A stretch of DNA of 43,594 nucleotides from JBDUDR01 sp040002845 (GCA_040002845.1 JBDUDR010000009.1:1-43594); one strand, 5' to 3'; positions 8,720-16,278 are shown, counted from the stretch's first letter. The notes: generated by a model not told the origin, from the sequence alone. A program made the numbers and translations.

Positions 8720-8773
8720 TCGGGATCCCCTTGACCTGGGCCAACCGGTCCCGCACCCCGCGGGAAATCCAAC

Positions 8774-8795
8774 GGTCACGCCCTGTTATGTGACC
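8774..8795. promoter_or_regulatory. Inverted repeat upstream of the Asp-box protein gene
   Basis: GGTCAC (8774-8779) and GTGACC (8790-8795) are perfect 6-bp arms around a 10-base spacer, centred about 65 bases upstream of ATG 8719 on the minus strand. The placement fits an operator or activator site. The regulator is unknown. Confidence 0.35.
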
Positions 8796-9105
8796 CCTGA
8801 GGATGGCACGGACGGACAGTGGTCACAAGGGTGTGAGGCCTTAAAACAATGGGCACGATCCGCTGGATCTGACATTTCGGAAAACCAGGGCAATTAGAGC
8901 TTAGTGAGCTTTAACACCATCGAATGGAGGCATTTGTGGTGGCCCTCGCGGAGCGCCTTCGCGGAGCACCTTCGCAAGTCGGCCAGACAGGCTCGTTGGG
9001 CAAGTTCAGCAGGTCGGGTGGTTGACTTTGCCGATGGCACGGACGAGCACTCCCGATGCCGGGTCGGCCCGCAGGCTGGGTCAGGCCCGGGCTCGGCGGT
9101 GGTGG
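8796..9105. other. Intergenic stretch without a convincing gene
   Basis: The bases between the inverted repeat and the AlkZ-like gene hold only a 33-codon plus-strand frame (ATG 8924 to TGA 9025) that I do not recognise, and possible upstream starts of the next gene (TTG 9022, ATG 9034). The promoter for the AlkZ-like/sulfotransferase pair is probably here, but no clear -35/-10 pair stands out. Confidence 0.4.
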
Positions 9106-9834
9106 GTGACCGGACGGCGTGTCAAGTCGATCGAACGCGCCGCGTTGTTCGTCGACGACGTCGGGTTTGCTCTGCTTTTTCCCACGCAGCGCCTCGTCGC
9201 ACCGTCACTCTGGGAAGCCGTGACTGGCGAGGACACCGAGCCATTCGACGCCGGAATGGGCAAGGACGAGCAGAAGGTGTGGACGTGGAAGGACCAGCTC
9301 CCGCGGCGTGGTCTCGCATGGTACGGCGCTTTCATCGCCGCCAGAAGCTCGTTCCTGTCGCCAGCTTTGCTAGCCGCGCTGTACCGGGGCAAGGGGACGG
9401 TCGACGACCATGAGTCATTGCCGCTGTCGCAAACAGCCCACGAGATCGCCCGAGCACTCGCCGGTGGGCCCGCGCCCAGTGCCTTCCTTCGCACCCTGAT
9501 CGGCGACCGCAACCGCTACCAGCGCGGGGTCGCGGCGCTGCAGCGTCACCTTGTCGTCACCACGGCGGGAGTCCAAGAGCACCAAACCGGCTGGCCCTCA
9601 GCGCTCTTGGATCTCACCTGCCGGCGGTTCGATGTCGGGGGTGGATGTGACCCGGGTTTCGCCACCGAATGTTTCATTGACACGATGCTCGAGGTGACGC
9701 CTGCGGATTTGACTCGCGCCTTCGGATGGCCGTTGGCCACGGCGCGAGGGCAGCTCGACGAGCTGGTCGACACCGGACGGGCCAGGTCGGATGGAATCAG
9801 TTACCTGACCCGAGAGGTGAGGATCAAGTCATGA
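9106..9834 (+). CDS. AlkZ-related protein (DNA glycosylase AlkZ/YcaQ-like winged-helix family)
   Basis: A 242-residue protein that resembles the AlkZ-related group. Recognisable segments are VDDVGFALLFPTQRLVAPSLWEAV near the N-terminus, WTWKDQLPRRGLAWYGAFIAARSSFLSP in the middle, and a C-terminal winged-helix-like stretch (PADLTRAFGWPLATARGQLDELVDTGRA). True AlkZ enzymes are about 370 residues with a QxQ/QxD catalytic signature that I do not see here, so glycosylase activity is doubtful. GTG 9106 places the start just before the conserved core; TTG 9022 or ATG 9034 would add a non-conserved Arg-rich leader. The stop overlaps the sulfotransferase start (ATGA, 9831-9834), implying coupled translation. 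Confidence 0.6.
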   Translation: MTGRRVKSIERAALFVDDVGFALLFPTQRLVAPSLWEAVTGEDTEPFDAGMGKDEQKVWTWKDQLPRRGLAWYGAFIAARSSFLSPALLAALYRGKGTVDDHESLPLSQTAHEIARALAGGPAPSAFLRTLIGDRNRYQRGVAALQRHLVVTTAGVQEHQTGWPSALLDLTCRRFDVGGGCDPGFATECFIDTMLEVTPADLTRAFGWPLATARGQLDELVDTGRARSDGISYLTREVRIKS

Positions 9835-10802
9835 CGCCAAAGACCGTCTTCTTTTGCATCGGCGCGCACAAGGCGGGCACGACGTGGCTGCACGGCGTCC
9901 TGGCTCAAAACCCCGACTGTGCTCTTCCCGAAATCAAGGAGGTCCACTTCTTCGACAACAAGCACCTCACCGGTCATCTTCAGCCTGCATCGATTTACAC
10001 CCGGCGGCTGACGCTGCTCACCCGCCTGGCCAGCAACTTTGAGAACGAGATGCTCGGCCAGGTCAACTCAGGACATGACGCTGCCGGCGCCGAAGCCGAT
10101 CGCATGCACATCTACGACGGTGGCTCTCCGCGAGACCCAGAGCTGAACCGGAAGCTGAACCGGATCATCGTGCTCGCGAGATATCTGAAGATTCGAGATT
10201 CGGACGACTATGCCGACTATCTGGAAGAGGTTCGGTCGCGGAAAGGGACAGAGGTTGTCGGCGAGTTCACGCCCGCATACGCAATGTTGCCGCCGGCAGG
10301 TTTCCGCGACATGGTCACTACCTTCCCCGACGCGAAGTTCATTTTCGTCATGAGGGATCCAGTCGAGCGGTTCTGGTCACAGCTGCGGTTCAAGAAGAGG
10401 CGGCTGGCGAGCAACGAGGGCATTACTGATTTCGACCCCAGCGAACATTTCCTGGAGGCGCTGCAGTCGGAGGAGTCCTTGTCGCGGTCTGATTACAGGA
10501 GGACGATCAAGACGTTGGAGAGCATCGTCCCGGCCGATCGCATTCTCTATCTGTTCTTCGAGGACCTCTTCTCACGCGAGTCGGTGGTTCCGGAGATACG
10601 GAGGGTTGAGGAGTTCCTGGGCTTACGGCCGATGCCGGCTCCCTGGCTCCTCGACCAAGTCGAGGACAAGAAGAACGTGTCGGAGAGCATTGCTTTGAAG
10701 CAGGAGAACCGAAGTGCGGCCGAAGAGACGCTGCGGCCGATCTACGAGTTCGTGCAGCAGAAGTTCGGAACCATGCCAAACGGCTGGCATCCTCCGCGAT
10801 GA
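9831..10802 (+). CDS. Sulfotransferase family protein (PAPS-dependent)
   Basis: A 323-residue cytosolic-type sulfotransferase. The 5'-phosphosulfate loop CIGAHKAGTTWLHGVL (about residues 9-24) and the 3'-phosphate motif FVMRDPVERFWSQL (about 171-184) bind the donor 3'-phosphoadenylyl sulfate. A helical segment containing QSEESLSRSDYRRTIKTLE follows, as in heparan-type and stf0-like enzymes. The acceptor is unknown. The ATG overlaps the stop of the AlkZ-like gene by four bases. It is convergent with the erm-like gene, whose stop is 39 bases away, with no obvious terminator between them. Confidence 0.88.
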   Translation: MTPKTVFFCIGAHKAGTTWLHGVLAQNPDCALPEIKEVHFFDNKHLTGHLQPASIYTRRLTLLTRLASNFENEMLGQVNSGHDAAGAEADRMHIYDGGSPRDPELNRKLNRIIVLARYLKIRDSDDYADYLEEVRSRKGTEVVGEFTPAYAMLPPAGFRDMVTTFPDAKFIFVMRDPVERFWSQLRFKKRRLASNEGITDFDPSEHFLEALQSEESLSRSDYRRTIKTLESIVPADRILYLFFEDLFSRESVVPEIRRVEEFLGLRPMPAPWLLDQVEDKKNVSESIALKQENRSAAEETLRPIYEFVQQKFGTMPNGWHPPR

Positions 10803-10841
10803 GGCACACCCTGGATGCTCCTCTTCGAGGGATATCGCTGC

Positions 10842-11417
10842 TTACCGACGCCGGATGACAAGCACCATCGAATCGACCTTCGGCGATGGTCGGAACGCCG
10901 ATCGCGGCACAGCCAGACCACGGTGCAGTACGAATTCCCGGCCCCACCGGTTCGCCCCCGGGACCCGCCCATCCACGAAGCGCTGGGCCACGGCACGCTG
11001 CAGCACAAGATCGGCCGACTCCATCCGGCTTCCCCGTGACAGTAGTTGGCGCAGCAGCGCACTTGACACCGCGAAGGGTGGGCTTGCGACCACCCGGAAT
11101 GACCGTTTTGGCAGCCGAAGCCGCGCCGCATCGACGTTCACAACGGTGACCGGCCGGTCGACGAACCGGTTGCGCAAGGCCTGGCAACGACCGGGGTGCA
11201 GCTCGAAGGCAATCACGTGCGCACCTGCGGTGGTCAGGTGTGCGGTGAGCGCGCCGTCTCCAGCACCGATGTCCAGCACGAGTTCACCTGGCCGCACGTC
11301 AGCCAGCGAGACAATGCGTGCGGCCCAACTGTCAGAGAGTCGGTGCCAGCCCCATGACTTCTGGCGCGACGGCGGCCGCGGCGATCGTCCCGCGGACCGG
11401 CGGCTGCTGCCGGACAC
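10842..11417 (-). CDS. 23S rRNA (adenine-N6) methyltransferase, Erm(37)-like
   Basis: Erm enzymes methylate A2058-region adenines of 23S rRNA and give macrolide-lincosamide-streptogramin tolerance. The 191 residues carry WGWHRLSDSWAARIV, the SAM-binding motif LVLDIGAGDGALTAHL, the acidic strand VIAFELHP, DAARLRLP and the catalytic-type motif VVASPPFAVSSALLRQLL. This strongly resembles the short mycobacterial Erm(37) (about 179 residues), which lacks the large C-terminal domain of other Erms. The motif is S-P-P-F instead of N-P-P-Y/F, so the usual Asn is replaced; activity should be tested. Start GTG 11417 is the only in-frame start before the conserved WGWHRL. Confidence 0.82.
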   Translation of the reverse strand: MSGSSRRSAGRSPRPPSRQKSWGWHRLSDSWAARIVSLADVRPGELVLDIGAGDGALTAHLTTAGAHVIAFELHPGRCQALRNRFVDRPVTVVNVDAARLRLPKRSFRVVASPPFAVSSALLRQLLSRGSRMESADLVLQRAVAQRFVDGRVPGANRWGREFVLHRGLAVPRSAFRPSPKVDSMVLVIRRR

Positions 11418-11476
11418 GGTGGACCAGCACCATGAAGATCGTCATCCGCCGACCATAGGGACCGCTCCTAATGGGA

Positions 11477-11510
11477 TGCAACGGGATATCGGTGACGATG
11501 ATCCGTTGCA
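11477..11510 (-). promoter_or_regulatory. Hairpin-capable inverted repeat in the erm leader region
   Basis: TGCAACGG (11477-11484) and CCGTTGCA (11503-11510) are perfect 8-bp arms with an 18-base loop, centred about 75 bases upstream of the erm GTG on the minus strand. It could be an operator or part of an attenuator. No clear WhiB7-type promoter (AT-rich block before a -35) was identified. Confidence 0.35.
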
Positions 11511-11549
11511 AGGCCCAAGGCGCTGCTGCTTCACGCCGATGTGCAAAAC

Positions 11550-11612
11550 AAGTGTCGGATCGCGCGGAATAAGTGTCGGATCGCGGGGAATAAGTGTCGG
11601 ATCGCGGGGGGC
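11550..11612 (-). repeat. Family A repeat: three tandem 21-bp units, 20 nt past the ureohydrolase stop
   Basis: Three direct units of period 21 (11550-11570, 11571-11591, 11592-11612) contain, on the minus strand, the core GCGATCCGACACTT; the first two on the plus strand also extend it through ATTC. The same three-unit array occurs at 30566-30628 on the plus strand. Read in the sense of the upstream gene, the array follows the ureohydrolase stop (11627-11629) by about 20 bases and precedes erm. Confidence 0.9.
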
Positions 11613-11626
11613 GGACGTCCTACTCG

Positions 11627-12661
11627 TCAGTCGTCATCCGGTTCCTGTCCGCGGTCATCGAGCAGTGGCTGAGCCGGATCCCAGCGGGTCCCGTCCTGAA
11701 GGTCGCGACGCCGGCGGGCGATCGCCGACAACGACTCCAATACAACGCGATTGGCCAGCGCGGCGGTGATGTCCGCCTGGTCGAAGGGTGGAGCGACCTC
11801 CACGACGTCCACGCCGACGACAGGCAGCTCGAGGCAGATGCGGCGTACGGAGTCCAGGAGCTCACGGGCGCTGAGGCCTCCCGGCTCCGGCGTGCCCGTT
11901 CCGGGTGCGTGACCGGGATCGCACACATCGATGTCGACGGACAGGAAGACCCCATCACACTCGTCGGTTGCTATCGCGAACGCCTCGTCCAGGCACGCGC
12001 TGAGGCCCCGGTGCCCGATCTCGGTCATCTCGAACGAGCGCATCCTCTGTGCCGCCATCCACTCCAGGGTCGGCGGCTCGGGCCAGTAGCCACGGAGGCC
12101 GACCTGCAGGAAACGGTCGCCACGCAGCGCGCCGGACTCGATCAGCCGCCGCATCGGTTGCCCGTGGCCCCACAACGACCCGAACGTGATGTCGCCGGTG
12201 TCCGCGTGGGCGTCGAAGTGAATCATCGAGATCTGGCCGTGCCCGAGCACGTTGGCCACGCCCGTCGCGTCCGCGTAGGTCACCGAGTGGTCGCCGCCGA
12301 GGACCACCGGGATGGCGCCTGCTCGGGCAACCTTTTCGACGGCGACCTCCAAGGCTGCCAGCGACGTCTCGATGTCACCGGAGAACATCTCGACGTCACC
12401 GGCGTCCACCACCCTGAGATCGGTGAGAGGGTCAGTCCGAAGCGCGAGGCTCGGTCGTGAGCCGTCGGGGGGAAGATAGTCGGTCATGCGGATCGCCATC
12501 GGCCCGAACCTGGCCCCCGGGCGAGCCGAAGTCCCACCGTCGAAGGGCGCGCCGACGATCACCGCATCAGCCTCGGAGTATGTTGTCGGATCGCCGAGGT
12601 CGCACCTAGCGACTCCGAGGAACGAGATGTCCGGACCGAACTGCGCGCCGTACCTCGTCAT
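11627..12661 (-). CDS. speB: Ureohydrolase: agmatinase/guanidinobutyrase-type (arginase family)
   Basis: A 344-residue binuclear manganese hydrolase that releases urea from a guanidino compound. The metal motifs are complete: GGDHSV (about residues 121-126), DAHADT (about 149-154) and SVDIDVCDPGHAPGTGTPEPGG (from about 240). The start of the protein (APFDGGTSARPGARFGP) is the family N-terminal signature. Sequence alone does not separate agmatine from guanidinobutyrate or guanidinopropionate as substrate, so the speB symbol is by class. ATG 12661 fits the family length of 320-350. A 69-residue Cys-rich gene lies 30 bases upstream on the same strand, a likely operon. Family A repeats follow the stop. 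Confidence 0.88.
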   Translation of the reverse strand: MTRYGAQFGPDISFLGVARCDLGDPTTYSEADAVIVGAPFDGGTSARPGARFGPMAIRMTDYLPPDGSRPSLALRTDPLTDLRVVDAGDVEMFSGDIETSLAALEVAVEKVARAGAIPVVLGGDHSVTYADATGVANVLGHGQISMIHFDAHADTGDITFGSLWGHGQPMRRLIESGALRGDRFLQVGLRGYWPEPPTLEWMAAQRMRSFEMTEIGHRGLSACLDEAFAIATDECDGVFLSVDIDVCDPGHAPGTGTPEPGGLSARELLDSVRRICLELPVVGVDVVEVAPPFDQADITAALANRVVLESLSAIARRRRDLQDGTRWDPAQPLLDDRGQEPDDD

Positions 12662-12691
12662 CTCGGATCCTCTCCAGTCCTCTCCAGGCCG

Positions 12692-12901
12692 CTACTCGGA
12701 CTCGTATCCCACACAGCTGATCACGGGGAGGCGGGGGTATCTGTCGAGTCGCTCATCCCAGGCCGCTCTCGTACACCTCAGATAGACAGTCTGTCTATTC
12801 GTTCGGCTGATCTTCGCGTGCTGACAGGTCAGGCACAGCCCGGGGTCGGCCGGGAGGTCGGCCGCCGACGCGCTGCCGCTCCGTCGGCTGTCCTCACTCA
12901 C
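12692..12901 (-). CDS. Small conserved Cys-rich protein, probable metal binding
   Basis: A 69-residue protein with the segment CLTCQHAK (a CxxC pair plus His), a later Cys in YLRCTRA and a fourth Cys in PVISCVGYE near the C-terminus. Four spaced cysteines suggest a small zinc- or iron-binding fold. I recall similar short proteins in actinomycetes but know no function. The start is GTG 12901. It lies 30 bases ahead of the ureohydrolase gene on the same strand and diverges from the acyl-CoA dehydrogenase. A 17-bp perfect palindrome (12782-12798) lies inside its coding sequence over the residues RQTVY. Confidence 0.65.
   Translation of the reverse strand: MSEDSRRSGSASAADLPADPGLCLTCQHAKISRTNRQTVYLRCTRAAWDERLDRYPRLPVISCVGYESE
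12782..12798. promoter_or_regulatory. 17-bp perfect palindrome of TetR-operator type within a coding region
   Basis: ATAGACAG-T-CTGTCTAT is a perfect dyad with an odd centre, the form bound by many TetR-family repressors. It lies inside the 69-residue gene, about 160 bases upstream of the divergent acyl-CoA dehydrogenase start and 120 bases upstream of the ureohydrolase start. No TetR gene is in the window. Confidence 0.5.
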
Positions 12902-12921
12902 ATGTCACAGTGTTGCGACAT
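12902..12921. promoter_or_regulatory. Short inverted repeat between divergent genes
   Basis: ATGTC (12902-12906) and GACAT (12917-12921) are 5-bp arms around a 10-base spacer in the 54-base gap between the divergent small Cys-rich gene and the acyl-CoA dehydrogenase. The position suits a shared operator, but the arms are short. Confidence 0.25.
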
Positions 12922-12955
12922 CGTTGCCACACCGCCACCACGAGAGGAGCCCGGC

Positions 12956-14137
12956 ATGGACTTTTCCCTGAGCGAAGAGGAACGCGCGGTGCGCGACTGG
13001 GTGCGGACGTTCGTGACCAGGGAGATCATCCCGCTCGAGCCGGAGGTCCTGCGACGCGAGCGCGCAGGCGAGGCCGGGCTCCCCGCCGACGAGCTGTCGA
13101 GGCTCCAGGACAAGGCCAAGCTGGCCGGATTTTGGGGTGTGCTCACACCTGAGGAGTACGGCGGCATGGGGCTCGGTGCTGTCATGACGGCCCTGGTCGA
13201 GACCGAGCTGGGCAAGTCGTTCGTCCCGTTCCGGTTCGGGGGGTACGCCGACAACATCCTCTACCTCGCCTCCCAGGATCAACGGCAGCGCTATCTGCTG
13301 CCCACCCTGTCCGGGGAGCTGAGGAGCTGCTTCGCGATCACGGAGCCGGGTGCGGGTTCAGATGCGCGGGCTATCCGGACCAGCGCCCGCCGAGACGGCA
13401 ACGATTGGGTCATCAATGGAGAGAAGACGTTCATCACCGGGGGGAACGAGGCCGACTTCGCCATCGTGTTCGCGGTGACGGACAGGGACGCGATGCAACA
13501 GGCGGGAGCCAGTGGCGGGGTCACGTGCTTCCTGGTCGACCGTGACATGGGCTGGCGCTCTCAGCCCATCCAGACCATGGGGGAATGGGGCCCCGCCTCG
13601 CTGGTCTTCGATGAGGTCCGGGTTCCGCACGAGGCGATTCTCGGCGAGGAAGGTGAAGGTTTCGACCTCGCCATGCGCTGGATCGGACAGGGTCGGTACC
13701 TGTTGCCGGCGCGAGCGGTCGGTGCCTGCGAGCGCCTCATCGAGATGGGCATGGAGCACGCCCGCAACCGCACGACGTTCGGTGAACCGATCGCCGAGCG
13801 GCAGGCGATCCAATGGATGATCGCCGACTCGGCGGTCGAGCTGGAGTCTCTACGTTGGCTGGTGCTCACCGCCGCCTGGCAAGTAGACCAGGGCCAGGAC
13901 TCGCGCCAGGGACAGTCGATGGCCAAGCTGTATGGCGGGATCACTGCCAACCAGATCGTCGACCGCATGCTGCAGGTGCACGGCGGGATGGGCTACACGC
14001 GTGAGCTGCCCGTGGAGCGCTGGTACCGCGAGCTGCGATTGCTGCGCATCTACGAAGGGACCGACGAGATCCAGCGTCGTACGATCGCCCGGAACCTGCT
14101 CAAAGGACATGCTCACGTCCGCGGCGTGCTCGGCTGA
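12956..14137 (+). CDS. Acyl-CoA dehydrogenase
   Basis: A 393-residue FAD enzyme that introduces the alpha-beta double bond in acyl-CoA during fatty-acid or related catabolism, passing electrons to ETF. It shows the N-terminal helical domain, the FAD-binding segment CFAITEPGAGSDARAI (about residues 125-140), the middle beta domain (VINGEKTFITGG) and the C-terminal motif QVHGGMGYTRELPVERWYR. The catalytic-base Glu is expected at E367 in IYEGTDEIQ. A GAGAGGAG ribosome site at 12942-12949 fixes ATG 12956; the frame is open further upstream. Chain-length specificity is not visible. The palindrome at 12782-12798 is a candidate operator. Confidence 0.93.
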   Translation: MDFSLSEEERAVRDWVRTFVTREIIPLEPEVLRRERAGEAGLPADELSRLQDKAKLAGFWGVLTPEEYGGMGLGAVMTALVETELGKSFVPFRFGGYADNILYLASQDQRQRYLLPTLSGELRSCFAITEPGAGSDARAIRTSARRDGNDWVINGEKTFITGGNEADFAIVFAVTDRDAMQQAGASGGVTCFLVDRDMGWRSQPIQTMGEWGPASLVFDEVRVPHEAILGEEGEGFDLAMRWIGQGRYLLPARAVGACERLIEMGMEHARNRTTFGEPIAERQAIQWMIADSAVELESLRWLVLTAAWQVDQGQDSRQGQSMAKLYGGITANQIVDRMLQVHGGMGYTRELPVERWYRELRLLRIYEGTDEIQRRTIARNLLKGHAHVRGVLG

Positions 14138-14384
14138 GCCCGCGGCGTCGAATCCCCTTCCGGGGTTGGCCGTCTGGTGCCTGTGGCGCCCGCTTCGCCA
14201 CCCTCATGGACGTGAGGTGTGACACGTCCTCCTGTGGACGACGGGGGCGAAATGTCGGAAAAATTCGAAAGAAACCCATGTGTCGATTGGATCGGAGCTA
14301 AGTTTCGTGCTTAGCATCTGCTGCCAACAACTGAATAGGCGGTCACTGGGCTCGCCGAGTTCTGTCCATCCAGCGCCGTCGACC
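14138..14384 (+). other. Intergenic region with promoter for the riboswitch-controlled gene
   Basis: No gene is apparent. A small CCCC-TTCC-GGGG stem at 14154-14165 just after the acyl-CoA dehydrogenase may act as a weak terminator. The AT-richer stretch around 14245-14335 is the likely promoter region for the c-di-AMP riboswitch transcript; TAGCAT at 14313-14318 could be a -10. None of these is certain. Confidence 0.35.
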
Positions 14385-14541
14385 TACCTCCTATCTACCG
14401 TTCAGGACAGAAGCGGGGGAACCACCTTCGCGGCGGCCTCGACATCGAGGCATCCGCTCGGGGTGTAGTCACCTTCCCCGGTGGCAGGGCACCTTCCTCG
14501 CCCTAACCCGACAGCTCACCTCGCAGGCGTGGGAAGGGAAC
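14385..14541 (+). promoter_or_regulatory. c-di-AMP (ydaO-yuaA) riboswitch
   Basis: The leader of the NlpC/P60 gene contains the conserved blocks of the ydaO class in order: TTCAGGACAGAAGCGGGGGA followed by ACCA (14401-14424), CTCGGGGTGTAGTCACC (14457-14473), the GGCAGGGC segment (14483-14490) and TAACCCGACAGCTCACCTCG then CAGGCGT (14504-14530). A GGGAAGGGAA ribosome site follows. In actinomycetes this class is known upstream of rpf and NlpC/P60 cell-wall hydrolase genes and normally lowers expression when c-di-AMP is high. Identification is by motif reading, not by covariance search; the outer limits are approximate. Confidence 0.85.
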
Positions 14542-14545
14542 CTTA

Positions 14546-15034
14546 ATGTCTGCGACTTGTCGCGGGCAGCGCTTGCGCGCGCTGCCAATCCTGCTCGCCC
14601 TGGTCATCGCCATTACGTTGCTGATGTCCAACCCAGCCGAAGCCAAGACCAGACGTGAGCGCAAAATCGCGCACGCCATGCAAGTCGTGGTCAGGCAGCA
14701 GGGAGATCCCTATGTCTATGGAGCCGATGGGCCGGCGGCCTTTGACTGCTCCGGGCTGACGGAGTTCTCGTTTCACAAGGCCGGTCTCTACCTACCTCGA
14801 TCCTCAGACGGCCAGTACCGTTTCGTCCGCCACATCACGAAGAAGAACATCAGGCGCGGTGACCTGGTGTTTTTCCACGACAGCGTCGGCCATGTCTATC
14901 ACGTGGCCGTATTCGCGGGTCGCGCCAACGGCGTCAAGCTCATTTGGCACTCGCCTTATCCGGGCAAGACTGTTAGCCGAGACCGTATTTGGACCCACTC
15001 CTGGTACGCGGGTACGATGCGGCTTCGCCGCTGA
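14546..15034 (+). CDS. Secreted NlpC/P60 (C40) cell-wall hydrolase
   Basis: A 162-residue endopeptidase predicted to cut peptide stems of peptidoglycan. Residues 8-32 form a signal segment ending near PAEA-K. The catalytic Cys is C68 in FDCSGL, with His in GHVYHVAVF (H116/H119 region) and a third polar residue in IWHSPY. There are no binding repeats or coiled coil, so it is a minimal secreted catalytic domain. ATG 14546 follows GGGAAGGGAA by about five bases. Expression is probably gated by the c-di-AMP riboswitch just upstream, which links wall remodelling to osmotic or wall-stress signalling. A strong terminator follows at 15042-15093. Confidence 0.92.
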   Translation: MSATCRGQRLRALPILLALVIAITLLMSNPAEAKTRRERKIAHAMQVVVRQQGDPYVYGADGPAAFDCSGLTEFSFHKAGLYLPRSSDGQYRFVRHITKKNIRRGDLVFFHDSVGHVYHVAVFAGRANGVKLIWHSPYPGKTVSRDRIWTHSWYAGTMRLRR

Positions 15035-15041
15035 CAGCGCT

Positions 15042-15093
15042 CCTGGTGTGCACCTGCGACGAGTCCGCATTCCTCGCACAGGTGCACACCAGG
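15042..15093 (+). terminator. Intrinsic terminator-type hairpin after NlpC/P60 gene
   Basis: Perfect 15-bp arms (CCTGGTGTGCACCTG at 15042-15056, complement at 15079-15093) with a 22-base loop that can itself pair (CGAG/CTCG). There is no U-tract, as is common for actinobacterial terminators. Confidence 0.75.
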
Positions 15094-15169
15094 CCAAGTT
15101 CTGTCCGGTTGACACACCGAACGCTCGCCAAGGCCAGGATTTCTGGCGCCGCTCAGTCAAGATTGCGGA

Positions 15170-16198
15170 ATGTCTCACGTGACCTCCTCGCGTCGCCGGA
15201 CCACCGGCGCTCTCACGCTCGCCCTGTCCCTCGCCTCACTGGCGCTGTCTGCCTGCGGGGGAGGTGACGCAGCGGCGGACGACTCGGCGCTGTCGCCACA
15301 ACAGACGGCAGACCAGCAGACGCTGCCCGCGCAGTGGCCGCTCACGGGCCTTCCGGTCGATGGCGGCGTTCCCGACCACGGCGTGTTCATCGTCAAGATC
15401 GACAACACAGACGCCTCCGCCCCACAGATCGGATTGGCCGCTGCCGACCTGGTGACCGAGGAGCTCGTCGAGGGTGGGTTGACCCGACTCGCCGTCTTCT
15501 TCGATTCAGACATCCCGGACCTGGTCGGTCCGGTGCGATCGATGCGGGCAAGCGACATCGGGGTGGTCAAGCCTGCGAGGGCCATCCTGGTCGCCTCCGG
15601 AGGTGCGCCCCCGACCGTCCAGCGGCTAGCCGGAGCTCACATCAAGACAGAGACCGAAGGTTCTCCGGGTTACTACCGCGACAGCGGCCGGATCGCCCCG
15701 TACAACCTGATGATGAAGTTGCCGGACCTCGTGAAGTCCATGGGAGAGACACCCAAACCGGCCCGCCCCTATCTGCCGTTCGGCAGCGAAAGCGACTTTC
15801 CCGGGGGCAAGCCGGCCAAGAGCTTCCAGGCCGTCTTCTCCGCCGGCCACACGACCGGTTGGCACTACGAGGCCGGCAAGGGCTATGTCCGGCCGGACAG
15901 CTTCGCGGAGGCCGGCGACGACTACATCCCTGACAGCGTGCTCGTCCTGCGCGTGCAGATCATCGACGCGGGCTACCGGGACCCGGCCGGCAACCCGGTC
16001 CCGGAGACCGTCCTGCAGGGCAAGGGCGCTGCGATGCTGTTCCACGATGGACAGGTCGTCAAGGGCACCTGGTCCAAGAAGAGCGCGAAGGCCCCCCTGC
16101 ATCTGAAGACCAAGAGGGGCCGACTCACCGTGCCGACCGGCCACGTCTGGATCGAGCTTGTCCCTGCCGACCAAGGCGATGTCACGATAGGCAAGTAG
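15170..16198 (+). CDS. DUF3048 (YerB-like) lipoprotein
   Basis: A 342-residue lipoprotein with an Arg-rich signal, hydrophobic core and lipobox LSAC (Cys at about residue 29), followed by a Gly/Ala/Asp linker. The body matches the DUF3048 family: VFIVKIDNTDASAPQIGLAAADLVTEELVEGGLTRL, then VGPVRSMRASDI and a C-terminal half with GAAMLFHDGQVVKGTWSK. This family includes Bacillus YerB, of unknown molecular function and surface location. ATG 15170 gives the complete signal peptide. It is likely its own transcription unit, separated from NlpC/P60 by the terminator. Confidence 0.85.
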   Translation: MSHVTSSRRRTTGALTLALSLASLALSACGGGDAAADDSALSPQQTADQQTLPAQWPLTGLPVDGGVPDHGVFIVKIDNTDASAPQIGLAAADLVTEELVEGGLTRLAVFFDSDIPDLVGPVRSMRASDIGVVKPARAILVASGGAPPTVQRLAGAHIKTETEGSPGYYRDSGRIAPYNLMMKLPDLVKSMGETPKPARPYLPFGSESDFPGGKPAKSFQAVFSAGHTTGWHYEAGKGYVRPDSFAEAGDDYIPDSVLVLRVQIIDAGYRDPAGNPVPETVLQGKGAAMLFHDGQVVKGTWSKKSAKAPLHLKTKRGRLTVPTGHVWIELVPADQGDVTIGK

Positions 16199-16278
16199 AC
16201 TGTGAGCTGCATTCTGCCGTCGCGCTAGCGACTCTGGATGGCGCGTCCGTTGGCATCCGGTCGTGGCAGACTGGCTGC

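Noticed and set aside
8924..9025. 33-codon plus-strand frame before the AlkZ-like gene
   Set aside because: No recognisable motif or clear conservation; too short to support without comparison data.
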